Part shown: positions 49,181-60,165 of the stretch, one piece after another
Position numbering within the stretch: position 1 is the first letter of the stretch
Layout: every line of letters begins with the position of its first letter
From: Erwinia phyllosphaerae
GTDB taxonomy: Bacteria > Pseudomonadota > Gammaproteobacteria > Enterobacterales > Enterobacteriaceae
Reading direction: 5' to 3'
DNA length: 64,000 bases
Assembly (NCBI RefSeq): GCF_019132875.1
Contig: NZ_JAHSPF010000005.1
Coordinates: 62,001-126,000, forward strand
Notes under the pieces: generated by a model
Databases searched by the model: none
What the model was told of the DNA's origin: nothing
The model's input: only the letters and a program-made list of their open reading frames with translations
Made by a program: the position numbers and the translations under genes

Positions 49181-49945
49181 ATGATTACCGACCATCTTCT
49201 TGCTCCCGTCCACGCTTTTCTGCATTGCCGTACGCCGCAAAAATGGATTGATGAAGCCCGCAGGCCGGAAAATTTGCCGCTGCTGCTTACCGATCATCTT
49301 GTCTGCGAGCTGAAGGCCGCTCAGACCGCCATGTGGCTGATCCGTAAATACGTGGCGGATAAAGAGAGCGGCGATGCGCTGCTGGCCTGGCTGAAGCCGT
49401 GGGAGCAGTTTGTTCACAGCGAGAACGCCGAGCTGGCCTTTCTGGAGCAGCATAAGGCGCTGTCAAAAACCATTATCAGCCGTGCCGAAGTGCCTTATGG
49501 CGACGCGCTGGTGGATAAGATGGTGCTGCTGATTAAAGAAGAACTGCATCACTTTTATCAGGTACTGGAAATTATGCAGGCGCGTCATATTCCCTACGTC
49601 AAAATCACCGCCAGCCGCTACGCAAAAGGCTTACTGCGTGAAGTAACCACTCACGAGCCGCAAACGCTGGTGGACAAGCTGATTTGCGGTGCTTATATAG
49701 AAGCGCGCTCCTGCGAGCGGTTTGCCAGCCTGGCCCCTTTTCTGGACGACGAGCTGGCGGCTTTTTACGTATCCCTCCTGCGTTCTGAAGCACGGCACTA
49801 TCAGGATTATCTGGCGCTGGCGGCGGACATATCCGCAACGGACATTACCCATCGCGTGCGTAAAATTGGCGAGACCGAAGCAAAATTAATAACGGAACCG
49901 GACAGCGAGCTACGCTTTCATAGTGGCGTTCCTGACTGGCTATAG
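49181..49945 (+). CDS. miaE: MiaE, tRNA-(ms[2]io[6]A)-hydroxylase
   Basis: 254-residue ferritin-like di-iron enzyme that hydroxylates ms2i6A at tRNA position 37 using oxygen. The gene is known from Salmonella and other enterobacteria but absent from E. coli K-12. Carboxylate/His ligands are seen in HLVCELKAAQTA, KEELHHFYQVLEI, EARSCERFASL and SEARHYQDYL, the pattern of a di-iron four-helix bundle. The Salmonella-like N-terminal segment RRPENLPLLLTDHLVCEL is present. It follows rraB by 130 bp. Confidence 0.94.
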   Translation: MITDHLLAPVHAFLHCRTPQKWIDEARRPENLPLLLTDHLVCELKAAQTAMWLIRKYVADKESGDALLAWLKPWEQFVHSENAELAFLEQHKALSKTIISRAEVPYGDALVDKMVLLIKEELHHFYQVLEIMQARHIPYVKITASRYAKGLLREVTTHEPQTLVDKLICGAYIEARSCERFASLAPFLDDELAAFYVSLLRSEARHYQDYLALAADISATDITHRVRKIGETEAKLITEPDSELRFHSGVPDWL

Positions 49946-50293
49946 CGTTATACCGTTTTATCAAAAAGCATAGCCTTATCGTGGGCGTCATTATTGACGC
50001 CTTAATAATATGGAAAGCCTGCCATTTTTTACTATTTATTCCATTTAATCAGAGTCGTTAACGGAACAACTAATTTCATTTATTTCTCACCTTTTCACTT
50101 TTTTATTTTTTGCGGCGCATCTCACAGGTTGTGCTTTTTGTGCTGCTCTTCAATATTTTCAGGTGTATATTCCCCGGCGTGATTAGTTTTTTCAGTTTCT
50201 TTTTTTGGGTTTTATTAAAAGCTATAGTGGAATCAATGAATTTTATTATATGGGGATAGCGTTGGTTTAAAACAATAAACAAGGAAGATGGAA
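49946..50293. other. AT-rich region upstream of the porin gene
   Basis: 348 bp between miaE and the OprD-like porin. After the miaE hairpin the sequence is strikingly A/T-rich with several T-runs, unlike its neighbours. Candidate -10 boxes (TATAGT, TATATG) occur around 50223-50255, but I cannot pick a promoter. No clear CRP site and no ORF with similarity were seen. Confidence 0.55.
49984..50008 (+). terminator. Probable miaE terminator
   Basis: Stem GGCGTCA / TGACGCC with a TTAT loop, followed by TTAATAAT, about 40 nt after the miaE stop. The tail is interrupted by A, so efficiency is uncertain. Confidence 0.55.
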
Positions 50294-51601
50294 ATGAAAA
50301 ACAGGAACGTTTTTTTACTGGCTTTATTAGTCGCTGTTACTGCGCATGCAGAAGAAAACAGCAATGAATTTCAGCGTTTTTTGAACGACACGCACCTCGA
50401 TCTCACGCTGCGTAACCACTGGAAATACCTGAAAGAGAACGAGGCGCAGCCTAAAGAGGTACACAACGCCTGGGGCCAGGCGGCAACGCTCGACTTCCGC
50501 TCCGGCTGGCTGTGGGATGCCGTAGGGTTTGACGCCAGCTACACCCGGGCCGTCAGGCTGGCAGCCAGCGACTATTTCGTCACGCGCGGCATGCTCTATA
50601 ACCACGGGGAAGGATTCAACAAAAGCAACGCCGGCGGTTTTGGCCGCTTTGGCCAGCGCTATATCAAGCTGAGACTGGGTGATGATGACTTTGGCCTGCG
50701 TGCCAAAGGCGGCTGGCACCAGCTGAAAAACGTCGGCGTGCTGAGCGACACCTATCGCCTTTCCCGCAACAGCTATCTGGGCTACAGCGGCGCGCTGTCG
50801 TGGCAAAACGTCCAGCTGGATGCGGCCTGGGTTACGCACTCCATTCAGTACGATGCGCCCAATCGCGTGCGGTTCCTGACGGCGAACAATAAAGAAATTA
50901 GCCGTATTTTTACCAGCGGTATTACCTATAAAGCGGGTGACCTGTCGCTGGCTTACGGCTGGGGCGAATCAAAGCGCTATTTGCGCCGCAACCTGCTGGA
51001 AATCAATTATCCGCTTACGACGCAGTGGACGCTGGCCTCGCAGATTTACGGCAGCCACGCGCTGGAAGACTATAAGGCGATGCCGCAGAGTAAAAAGCAG
51101 TTCGACAACGACGCCTGGCACTACGCGGGAGAAGTTCAGCTGCGCGATAATCGCTGGATACACAAACTGGGCGTGGCCTATACGCAGGCGGATAAGACCA
51201 ACGGCGTAGGATATTACGACCGCCATATGGGAAAAAATACGCGCGGCCGCTTTAGCGCGTTAACGTCGGCGGGCAAAGATTATATGCGCGACGGCGAGCT
51301 GGCATTGACGGCCTTCAGCGAATATCAGCTTAGCGAAAGCCTGGCCACCGCTCTCCAGCTTAATTATGGCCAGTTCGAGTATAAGGATAAAAATATTCGT
51401 ACCGGTGAAATAACCTGGATAAATCGCTGGCGGCCTGCTGAAAAAAGTTTAAGTGGTTTAACGGTAGCCGCACAGCTTGGTTATGGCTGGTCATATAAAA
51501 ATTATAACGCGACGCCCATTTTGAATGCGGATGGCGATTATATGCGTTCCCCCAGCCTTTCTGCCGAAGTTGGCATAACGTGGAAATTCGGCCTTTTATA
51601 A
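50294..51601 (+). CDS. OprD-family outer-membrane porin
   Basis: 435-residue predicted 18-stranded OprD-type barrel. It has a signal peptide (FLLALLVAVTAHA, cleavage before Glu-Glu). The N-terminal region (FLNDTHLDLTLRNHW, then WGQAATLDFRSGW) is the typical OprD start, and aromatic/glycine-rich alternating strands follow. OprD channels take specific small solutes such as amino acids, sugar acids or oligosaccharides. The closest enterobacterial relatives by look are the UidC/ChiP type. The end is WKFGLL, so the final residue is Leu rather than Phe. The ATG at 50294 has AAGGA 8 nt upstream; the ATG at 50288 would be too close. A secreted phosphatase gene follows after 12 nt. Confidence 0.85.
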   Translation: MKNRNVFLLALLVAVTAHAEENSNEFQRFLNDTHLDLTLRNHWKYLKENEAQPKEVHNAWGQAATLDFRSGWLWDAVGFDASYTRAVRLAASDYFVTRGMLYNHGEGFNKSNAGGFGRFGQRYIKLRLGDDDFGLRAKGGWHQLKNVGVLSDTYRLSRNSYLGYSGALSWQNVQLDAAWVTHSIQYDAPNRVRFLTANNKEISRIFTSGITYKAGDLSLAYGWGESKRYLRRNLLEINYPLTTQWTLASQIYGSHALEDYKAMPQSKKQFDNDAWHYAGEVQLRDNRWIHKLGVAYTQADKTNGVGYYDRHMGKNTRGRFSALTSAGKDYMRDGELALTAFSEYQLSESLATALQLNYGQFEYKDKNIRTGEITWINRWRPAEKSLSGLTVAAQLGYGWSYKNYNATPILNADGDYMRSPSLSAEVGITWKFGLL

Positions 51602-51613
51602 TAAGGAGTCACC

Positions 51614-52354
51614 ATGAAAAAAATACTGCTTTTTTTAACGATTATATTTGGTATCAGCAGCTGCTTTGCCGCTGATGTAGAGCTGTATATGGTTCGGCAC
51701 GGCAAAACGCTGTTTAACACCGTGCATCGTGCCCAGGGCTGGAGCGATACGCCATTAACGGCAGAAGGCGTAGAGGTAGCCAGAAAAGCGGGGCGCGGGC
51801 TAAAAACGGTGGACTTTGTTGCCGCCTGGAGCAGCGATTCGGGCAGGGCCAGAGAAACCGCGCAGCTGATCCTGGAACCGCGCGAGAAAACGCTGCCCGT
51901 ACGGGAGCGCCAGGGGCTAAGGGAAGTTTTCTTCGGATCTTTCGAGGGGGATACTAACGACAATATGCTTATCGCTTCGGCTAAAAAGGGCGGTTATGCT
52001 TCCGGTCCGCAGCTGATGACGGCCTTTACCAGCGGCAAAATCAACATTGTCGATATTGTCGATATGATCCACGCGGCCGATCCGGCAAAACAGGCAGAAA
52101 GCTATGCGCAGGTTGCCCAACGGGTGATGGCAGCGGTAAAGGCAATTGCCCGTGACGCGCAGCAAAAGGGCGGGGGCAACGTGCTGGTTGTTACGCACGG
52201 CATGACGATTATGACACTGCTGCATGAGCTTGATGATAAAACGCTGACTCGTTCGCTCAGCAATGCCAGCGTCACCCGTATCCGCTATACCGATGCCGGG
52301 CAGTTTATTATCGAAGCCATTGACGATCTGAGCTATGTGCAGCGTGGCTCATAG
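51614..52354 (+). CDS. Secreted histidine-phosphatase-superfamily protein
   Basis: 246-residue branch-1 histidine phosphatase (phosphoglycerate-mutase-like). It has a Sec signal peptide (LLFLTIIFGISSCFA), so it should act in the periplasm, unlike glycolytic mutases. The catalytic RHG is in MVRHGKTLFN; the second catalytic His is in VVTHGMTIMT; the acid residue is probably in REVFFGSFEGD, and the SDSGRARETA block binds phosphate. GGAGTC precedes the ATG. The 12-nt gap to the porin gene indicates an operon. The substrate is unknown. It could feed the cell with dephosphorylated product or free phosphate entering by the porin. Confidence 0.85.
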   Translation: MKKILLFLTIIFGISSCFAADVELYMVRHGKTLFNTVHRAQGWSDTPLTAEGVEVARKAGRGLKTVDFVAAWSSDSGRARETAQLILEPREKTLPVRERQGLREVFFGSFEGDTNDNMLIASAKKGGYASGPQLMTAFTSGKINIVDIVDMIHAADPAKQAESYAQVAQRVMAAVKAIARDAQQKGGGNVLVVTHGMTIMTLLHELDDKTLTRSLSNASVTRIRYTDAGQFIIEAIDDLSYVQRGS

Positions 52355-52478
52355 CCGGAAGCCAGTATCAGGCACCGCCTGGTTACGGCTAGCCTGGGCT
52401 GCATAGCGCAATGGAGAAGCCCTAAAATTATTCCAGCGCGGCTAATCGTGGTTAACGTTACTGCGCTACGCCGCGCCG

Positions 52479-52982
52479 TTATAGCGAACGCAGCATGGTA
52501 ACTTCGCAATCCACGTGGCCGGTGTTGCCCATCGGCCCGTCTATATGCTGGAAACCCAGATGCTCATACAGCCGCACTGCGCGAGTCAGCGAAGCGGTGG
52601 TTTCCAGATAGCAGCGCTTAAAGCCCCTTTCACGAGCGTAGTCCATCGCCTGCAGCGCCAGCGCTTTTGCAATACCCATGCCGCGCAGCTGCGGCATAAA
52701 ATACATTTTTTGCAGCTCGCAAACGTCTGCATCGCTACCCTGTAGAGGCGCAACGCCGCCGCCGCCCATAATCTTACCCTCCAGCTCCACCACCCAATAG
52801 GCGCTGTTCGGCTGGCGATAGAGTTCACAAAGACGATCGAGATTGGGATCGGCCACCGTGAAGCCTTTATCGGCGGTCAGACCAAACTCGGCCGAAACGT
52901 CGCGGATGACGTTAGCGATAAAAGGGTTGTCTGCAGGCTCAATAGGTCGAACCCGCACGTTGTCCGGAAGCGTGTTAATCAT
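52479..52982 (-). CDS. yjgM: YjgM, GNAT-family N-acetyltransferase
   Basis: 167-residue GNAT protein, the same length as E. coli YjgM, substrate unknown. Motif A is [21 protein letters not shown] (acetyl-CoA loop RGMGIA), followed by [20 protein letters not shown] and the end [13 protein letters not shown]. The ATG at 52982 gives the E. coli-like length; an in-frame ATG at 53045 would add 21 residues without similarity. In E. coli yjgM also lies between rraB and valS. Confidence 0.92.
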   Translation of the reverse strand: MINTLPDNVRVRPIEPADNPFIANVIRDVSAEFGLTADKGFTVADPNLDRLCELYRQPNSAYWVVELEGKIMGGGGVAPLQGSDADVCELQKMYFMPQLRGMGIAKALALQAMDYARERGFKRCYLETTASLTRAVRLYEHLGFQHIDGPMGNTGHVDCEVTMLRSL

Positions 52983-53137
52983 AAAGCAGTGCCGTTTTTT
53001 TGGATTGTCTGGCAGTGTAATAACATCCGACGAATAAGGATGCAATCATCCGCTTTCCTGCCAGTCTAAGCGTCGGCCTGCCGCTGGGGCCTGAAAAAAG
53101 GCGGTTTTCGCCGTAGTACGGGCTTCTCGCCCCTTTT

Positions 53138-53677
53138 TTACCTGATACGCCGCGAAGGCATCATGCGCAGCAGCGTATTATCTTTGAGAAAATAGTGATG
53201 AAAGAGGGCGGCCAGCGCGTGCAGTCCGATTAGCCAGTAGCCTAAAGGCGCCAGCGTTTCGTGCCAGTGAATCAGCGTTTTCGCCAGTACCGGGTTGGGA
53301 TTATCTGATGACGGCATGGCGATGCCAAACAGCCACCACTGACGGCCTGAAAGATAACGAGAGGAAAGGCCAAGTATGGGAAGCACGATAAACAATGTGT
53401 ACAGCGCGCTGTGAACCGCATGTGAAAGCCCTTTCTGCCAGCGCGCTATCGGTGGCGTAATTGCCGGGCTGCGATGGCGACTGCGTAGCAAAAGACGCAG
53501 CAGCATCACCACCAGCACGCTAAAACCGGCGCTGAAATGCGTAACGATCAGTGCAAAACCTTGCCAGGAACCCCGTACGGCAAAGCCCCGCAGTTCAATC
53601 GCGGCATAGGCGATAGTCAGTAAAATCACCGTTAGCCAGTGAAAGGCAATCTGCGGCCTGGCATAGTTATCAGACAT
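53138..53677 (-). CDS. Cytochrome b561-family membrane protein
   Basis: 179-residue four-helix inner-membrane haem protein of the CybB/YodB type. Candidate haem ligands are His13 in IAFHWLTV and His47 in IVTHFSAG, with later histidines in HALAALFHHY and HAVHSAL. Four hydrophobic segments are at about 12-30, 40-64, 86-104 and 138-160. Proteins of this type pass electrons between ubiquinol and oxidants such as superoxide. No partner gene is adjacent. Confidence 0.85.
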   Translation of the reverse strand: MSDNYARPQIAFHWLTVILLTIAYAAIELRGFAVRGSWQGFALIVTHFSAGFSVLVVMLLRLLLRSRHRSPAITPPIARWQKGLSHAVHSALYTLFIVLPILGLSSRYLSGRQWWLFGIAMPSSDNPNPVLAKTLIHWHETLAPLGYWLIGLHALAALFHHYFLKDNTLLRMMPSRRIR

Positions 53678-53755
53678 CTCTTTTATCCTTAAAAAATAAC
53701 AGAACGCTAATCTACCACTATTTTCTTAAAGATATATTTGGACGGAATTTTGCGC

Positions 53756-53784
53756 AAAAAAAACACCTCGCCGGGCGAGGTGTT
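53756..53784 (-). terminator. Terminator of the pepA-holC-valS operon
   Basis: On the minus strand an 11-bp inverted repeat (AACACCTCGCC / GGCGAGGTGTT, 1-bp centre) followed by eight T. It is about 70 nt beyond the valS stop. Confidence 0.88.
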
Positions 53785-53824
53785 ATTGGTAACGGGTTGA
53801 GCTAAGGTGCACCGATATTAAATT

Positions 53825-53844
53825 GCCCCGCCAGCAGGCGGGGC
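53825..53844 (-). terminator. Hairpin directly after valS
   Basis: Stem GCCCCGCC / GGCGGGGC with a 4-nt loop, 7 nt past the valS stop, with a weak AATTTAAT tail. Together with 53756-53784 it makes two hairpins in series. Confidence 0.6.
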
Positions 53845-53851
53845 AAAAGCA

Positions 53852-56707
53852 TTACAGCGCTTTGATAACCGCCTGCTGCTCAATCAGTTTGGCTTTCGCC
53901 TGCTCGAACTCGGTCATGCGCTCGCGCTCTTTCGCCACGACGGCTTCAGGTGCCCGGGATACAAAGCCTTCGTTAGAGAGCTTGCCTTCAATCTTGCCGA
54001 TTTCCACTTCCAGCTTGCTCACTTCCTTCGCCAGACGCTCCAGCTCGGCGGTTTTATCCACCAGGCCCGCCATCGGGATCAGCAGCTCCGCACCGTCGAT
54101 AATCTTGGTGACGGAGACCGGCGCTTTGTCGTCAGCGGTCAGACAGGTCAGGCTGTCCAGACGCGCCAGCGTTTTCAGGAAGTTGTGATTGTCGTTAACG
54201 CGACGCACCACGTCGGCGCTTGCGCCACGCAGCATCACTTCCAGCGGCTTAGAAGGAGCCAGGTTCATCTCGGCACGGATATTACGCACCGCGACAATCG
54301 CCTGCTTCAGCCATTCAGTATCGCTCAGTGCCGCTTCATCGACCTTCGCTTCTTCGAACTCCGGCATCGGCTGCAGCATGATGGTGTCGTCGCTGATATT
54401 TTTCAGCACTTTCACCTGCTGCCAGATGGTTTCGGTAATAAACGGAATAATCGGATGCGCCAGGCGCAGCAGGGCTTCCAGTACGTTAACCAGCGTATTA
54501 CGCGTGCCGCGCAGCTGCGCTTCTGACCCCCCGTTCATTACCGGCTTGGCCAGCTCCAGATACCAGTCACAGAACTGGTTCCAGGTGAACTCATACAGAA
54601 TGTTGGCAGCGATATCGAAACGATAGCTGTCCAGCGCGCCGCGATAAGCTTTCACCGTCTGGTTGAACTCGGCAATGATCCAGCGATCCGCCAGCGACAG
54701 TTCCAGCTCGCCGCCGTTAAAGCCGCAGTCCTGATCCTGGGTGTTCATCAGCACAAAGCGGCTGGCGTTCCACAGCTTGTTACAGAAGTTGCGGTAGCCT
54801 TCCAGGCGTTTCATATCCCAGTTGATATCGCGACCGGTAGAGGCCAGCGCGGCCAGCGTAAAGCGCAGCGCGTCGGTGCCGTGCGGTTCGATACCGTTCG
54901 GGAACTGTTTCTCGGTGCGCTTGCGGATTTTCTCCGCCAGCTGCGGCTGCATCATGTTGCCCGTGCGCTTGGCAAGCAGATCTTCCAGCGAAATGCCGTC
55001 AACCATATCCAGCGGATCGATGACGTTGCCTTTCGACTTGGACATCTTCTGGCCTTCTTCATCGCGGATCAGACCGGTCATATAGACGGTCTTGAACGGC
55101 ACCTGCGGCTTGCCGTCTTCATCTTTGATGAAGTGCATGGTCAGCATGATCATGCGGGCGATCCAGAAGAAAATGATGTCAAAGCCGCTGACCAGCACGC
55201 TGGTTGGATGGAAGGTGCTCAGGTCAGGGGTCTTCTCAGGCCAGCCCAGCGTGGAGAATGTCCACAGGCCGGAAGAGAACCAGGTGTCGAGCACATCTTC
55301 ATCCTGATTCAGCGCTACGTCTGCACCAAGGTTGTTTTCCGCACGCACTTCTTCTTCCGTGCGGCCCACGTAGACGTTGCCTTCGGCATCGTACCAGGCA
55401 GGGATGCGGTGACCCCACCACAGCTGACGCGAAATACACCAGTCCTGAATATCGCGCATCCAGGAGAAGTACATGTTTTCGTACTGCTTAGGCACGAACT
55501 GGATGTCGCCTTGCTCAACGGCTTCTACCGCTACTTTCGCCAGCGGCGCGGTGCGCACGTACCACTGGTCGGTCAGCATCGGCTCAATCACTACGCCACC
55601 GCGATCGCCGTAAGGCACGGTCAGGTCGTGCGGTTTGATTTCGTCCAGCAGGCCCAGCGCGTCAATAGCGGCAACAATAGCTTTACGCGCGGCAAAACGC
55701 TCCAGCTTCTGGAATTCAGCCGGAATATCGCTGGCATAAACGTCGGACTCTTCGCCGTTGGTATCGTAAACCTGCGCAACGTCGCGGATATCGCCGTCAA
55801 AGGTCAGGATGTTGATCATCGGCAGCTTGTGACGACGGCCAACTTCATAGTCGTTAAAGTCGTGCGCTGGCGTGATTTTCACGCAGCCGGTGCCTTTTTC
55901 CATATCGGCGTGTTCGTCACCGACAACAGGAATGCGGCGGTTTACCAGCGGCAGCACGATAAATTTGCCAATCAGATCTTTATAGCGCGGATCTTCCGGG
56001 TTAACGGCCACGCCGGTATCGCCCAGCACCGTCTCAGGACGGGTAGTGGCCACTACCAGATAATCTTTACCGTCGGCAGTTTTTGCGCCGTCGGCTAACG
56101 GATAGCGGATATGCCACATCGAGCCTTTCGACTCGCGGTTTTCCACTTCCAGGTCAGAGATAGCGGTGCGCAGTTTGGGATCCCAGTTTACCAGGCGCTT
56201 GCCGCGATAAATCAGGTTCTCTTTATACAGGCGCACAAATACTTCTTTTACCGCGTTGGAAAGGCCGTCATCCATGGTAAAGCGCTCGCGCTCCCAGTCC
56301 ACGGAGTTGCCCAGACGGCGCATCTGGCGCGTGATGGTGCCGCCGGATTCAGCCTTCCACTGCCAGATTTTTTCGATAAAGGCGTCGCGACCGTAGTCTT
56401 TACGCGTTTTGCCTTCTTCAGCGGCGATTTTACGCTCTACTACCATCTGCGTGGCGATGCCCGCATGGTCCGTGCCCGCCTGCCACAGGGTGTTTTTTCC
56501 CTGCATGCGCTGGTAACGGATCATGGTATCCATGATGGTTTGCTGGAACGCATGACCCATGTGCAAGCTACCGGTGACGTTCGGCGGCGGGATCATGATG
56601 CAGAAGCTTTCCTGGCTGGTGTTGCCGTTCGGCTTAAAGTAGCCCTGCTGTTCCCAGTGCTCGTAGAGCGGCTGTTCGATATCTTGCGGGTTATATGTCT
56701 TTTCCAT
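53852..56707 (-). CDS. valS: ValS, valyl-tRNA synthetase
   Basis: 951-residue class I synthetase identical in length to the E. coli enzyme. The HIGH-type motif is in [16 protein letters not shown] and KMSKS in [11 protein letters not shown]. The CP1 editing domain (about 190-330, [12 protein letters not shown]) removes mischarged threonine. The C-terminal coiled coil (about 880-950) grips tRNA. It follows holC by 5 nt in a pepA-holC-valS operon. Confidence 0.98.
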   Translation of the reverse strand: MEKTYNPQDIEQPLYEHWEQQGYFKPNGNTSQESFCIMIPPPNVTGSLHMGHAFQQTIMDTMIRYQRMQGKNTLWQAGTDHAGIATQMVVERKIAAEEGKTRKDYGRDAFIEKIWQWKAESGGTITRQMRRLGNSVDWERERFTMDDGLSNAVKEVFVRLYKENLIYRGKRLVNWDPKLRTAISDLEVENRESKGSMWHIRYPLADGAKTADGKDYLVVATTRPETVLGDTGVAVNPEDPRYKDLIGKFIVLPLVNRRIPVVGDEHADMEKGTGCVKITPAHDFNDYEVGRRHKLPMINILTFDGDIRDVAQVYDTNGEESDVYASDIPAEFQKLERFAARKAIVAAIDALGLLDEIKPHDLTVPYGDRGGVVIEPMLTDQWYVRTAPLAKVAVEAVEQGDIQFVPKQYENMYFSWMRDIQDWCISRQLWWGHRIPAWYDAEGNVYVGRTEEEVRAENNLGADVALNQDEDVLDTWFSSGLWTFSTLGWPEKTPDLSTFHPTSVLVSGFDIIFFWIARMIMLTMHFIKDEDGKPQVPFKTVYMTGLIRDEEGQKMSKSKGNVIDPLDMVDGISLEDLLAKRTGNMMQPQLAEKIRKRTEKQFPNGIEPHGTDALRFTLAALASTGRDINWDMKRLEGYRNFCNKLWNASRFVLMNTQDQDCGFNGGELELSLADRWIIAEFNQTVKAYRGALDSYRFDIAANILYEFTWNQFCDWYLELAKPVMNGGSEAQLRGTRNTLVNVLEALLRLAHPIIPFITETIWQQVKVLKNISDDTIMLQPMPEFEEAKVDEAALSDTEWLKQAIVAVRNIRAEMNLAPSKPLEVMLRGASADVVRRVNDNHNFLKTLARLDSLTCLTADDKAPVSVTKIIDGAELLIPMAGLVDKTAELERLAKEVSKLEVEIGKIEGKLSNEGFVSRAPEAVVAKERERMTEFEQAKAKLIEQQAVIKAL

Positions 56708-56712
56708 GTCTG

Positions 56713-57171
56713 CTATGTCGTTGGGGGCACGGGCGGCGTGGCCGTATTCAAGTGGAATCCGACGCTGCGATAGGCTTTATAGCGATCGCGCGCCAGCTGT
56801 TTCAATTCTTCTTCGTAAGGCACGAAGTCTATCACTTCCTGGAAAGCGGTGGCAAAATCTGCAAACTGCGGCAGCAGGCTGATCAGCAGATCTCTGGGCG
56901 CGTTGCCGCGACGCTGCGGCCAGGCCAGCTCGACCGGCGCGCCATATTTCGGCCCTTCGCCCGCCAGATTGTGCGGTACAAAGGCGTTGGCCGGACGCTG
57001 CCATAACGCTTCATCCAGGCGGATCGCCTGCGCTTCATCCACGCAGGCAACCAGCACTCGCTTTCCCTCGCGCCAGCGCGTTTCGGCCAGCTCGCAGACC
57101 AGCGCTTCCTGCGCGCTCAGCCCGTCAACCGGCGTATCGCTTTCCAGCAGATAGAAGGTGGCGTTTTTCAT
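56713..57171 (-). CDS. holC: HolC, DNA polymerase III chi subunit
   Basis: 152-residue chi subunit (E. coli 147), linking the clamp loader to single-strand binding protein. Conserved parts: [20 protein letters not shown] (N-terminal), [32 protein letters not shown] and the end [15 protein letters not shown]. The tail PPVPPTT replaces the usual short end. It starts 3 nt after the pepA stop. Confidence 0.96.
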   Translation of the reverse strand: MKNATFYLLESDTPVDGLSAQEALVCELAETRWREGKRVLVACVDEAQAIRLDEALWQRPANAFVPHNLAGEGPKYGAPVELAWPQRRGNAPRDLLISLLPQFADFATAFQEVIDFVPYEEELKQLARDRYKAYRSVGFHLNTATPPVPPTT

Positions 57172-57174
57172 GTT

Positions 57175-59064
<1,890 letters not shown>

Positions 59065-60165
59065 GTGATTATCATTAGATATCTGGTAAGAGAAACGCTC
59101 AAAAGCCAGCTGGCTATCCTCTTTATTCTGCTGCTGATCTTCTTTTGTCAGAAGTTAGTCAGGATCCTGGGAGCCGCGGCGGATGGCGAAATCCCCACAA
59201 ATTTAGTTCTGACATTACTCGGCCTTGGCATTTCAGAGATGGCGCAGCTGATTCTGCCTTTAAGTCTGTTTTTAGCCATTTTGATGACGCTGGGGCGTCT
59301 GTACACCGAGAGTGAAATCACGGTGATGCACGCCTGCGGCCTGAGCAAGGCCGTGCTGGTCAAGGCGGCGATGGTACTGATGTTTTTCACCGCCGTGGTC
59401 GCAACGGCTAACGTCGCCTGGCTGGGGCCGTGGTCGGCGCGCTATCAGAACGAGGTGACCAAAAACGCCAAAGCCAATCCAGGCGCGGCGGCGCTGGCTG
59501 CCGGTCAGTTCCAGCAGTCCGGCGACGGTCAGTCAGTACTGTTTATCGAAAACGTCAAAGGCAACAATTTTGGCAATGTTTTCCTGGCGCAGCTGCGGCC
59601 TAAAGGCAACGCGCGTCCGTCGGTGGTGCTGGCAGATAAAGGCCATATGACGCAGCGAGCGGATGGCTCTCAGGTCGTGACGCTGGATAAGGGCACGCGC
59701 TTTGAAGGCACGGCGCTGCTGCGCGATTTCCGCATTACCGATTTCCAGAACTATCAGGCGATTGTTGGACACCAGGAAGTGCTGCTGGATCCGAACGACG
59801 CCGAGCAGATGAACTTCAACGCGTTGAAGCATTCCAGCAAGCCGGAGTTCCGCAGCGAGCTGCACTGGCGCCTGACGCTGGTTTTCTCGGTGCTGGTGAT
59901 GGCGCTGATGGTGGTGCCGCTTAGCGTGGTGAATCCACGTCAGGGACGCGTGCTCTCAATGCTGCCTGCCATGTTGCTCTATCTGGTGTTCTTCCTGTTG
60001 CAGAGCTCGCTGCGCTCCAGCGGGGCGAAAGGGCGGCTCGATCCGGCTATCTGGATGTGGGTGGTCAACCTTTCTTATCTGGCGCTGGCGATTGTGCTCA
60101 ACCTGTGGGATACGGTGCCGATGCGCCGCCTGCGCGCTCGTTTTACCAGAGGAGGCTCGGTCTGA
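59065..60165 (+). CDS. lptF: LptF, lipopolysaccharide export ABC permease
   Basis: 366-residue inner-membrane permease, the same length as E. coli LptF. With LptG and the ATPase LptB it extracts LPS and passes it to LptC-LptA. It has three N-terminal membrane segments, a periplasmic jellyroll domain (about 130-250) and three C-terminal segments. The start is GTG at 59065 (IIIRYLVRETLKSQ follows), as in E. coli; the weak upstream AGGC is the only ribosome-site candidate. Its stop shares one base with the lptG ATG. Confidence 0.97.
   Translation: MIIIRYLVRETLKSQLAILFILLLIFFCQKLVRILGAAADGEIPTNLVLTLLGLGISEMAQLILPLSLFLAILMTLGRLYTESEITVMHACGLSKAVLVKAAMVLMFFTAVVATANVAWLGPWSARYQNEVTKNAKANPGAAALAAGQFQQSGDGQSVLFIENVKGNNFGNVFLAQLRPKGNARPSVVLADKGHMTQRADGSQVVTLDKGTRFEGTALLRDFRITDFQNYQAIVGHQEVLLDPNDAEQMNFNALKHSSKPEFRSELHWRLTLVFSVLVMALMVVPLSVVNPRQGRVLSMLPAMLLYLVFFLLQSSLRSSGAKGRLDPAIWMWVVNLSYLALAIVLNLWDTVPMRRLRARFTRGGSV

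Noticed and set aside
51614-52354. Glycolytic phosphoglycerate mutase (gpmB-like)
   Set aside because: The RHG fold is shared, but a clear Sec signal peptide and the porin neighbour argue for a periplasmic phosphatase.
54881-56098. 405-codon open frame antisense to valS
   Set aside because: Shadow of valS codon bias; rich in His/Arg/Gln/Phe, as reverse frames usually are.
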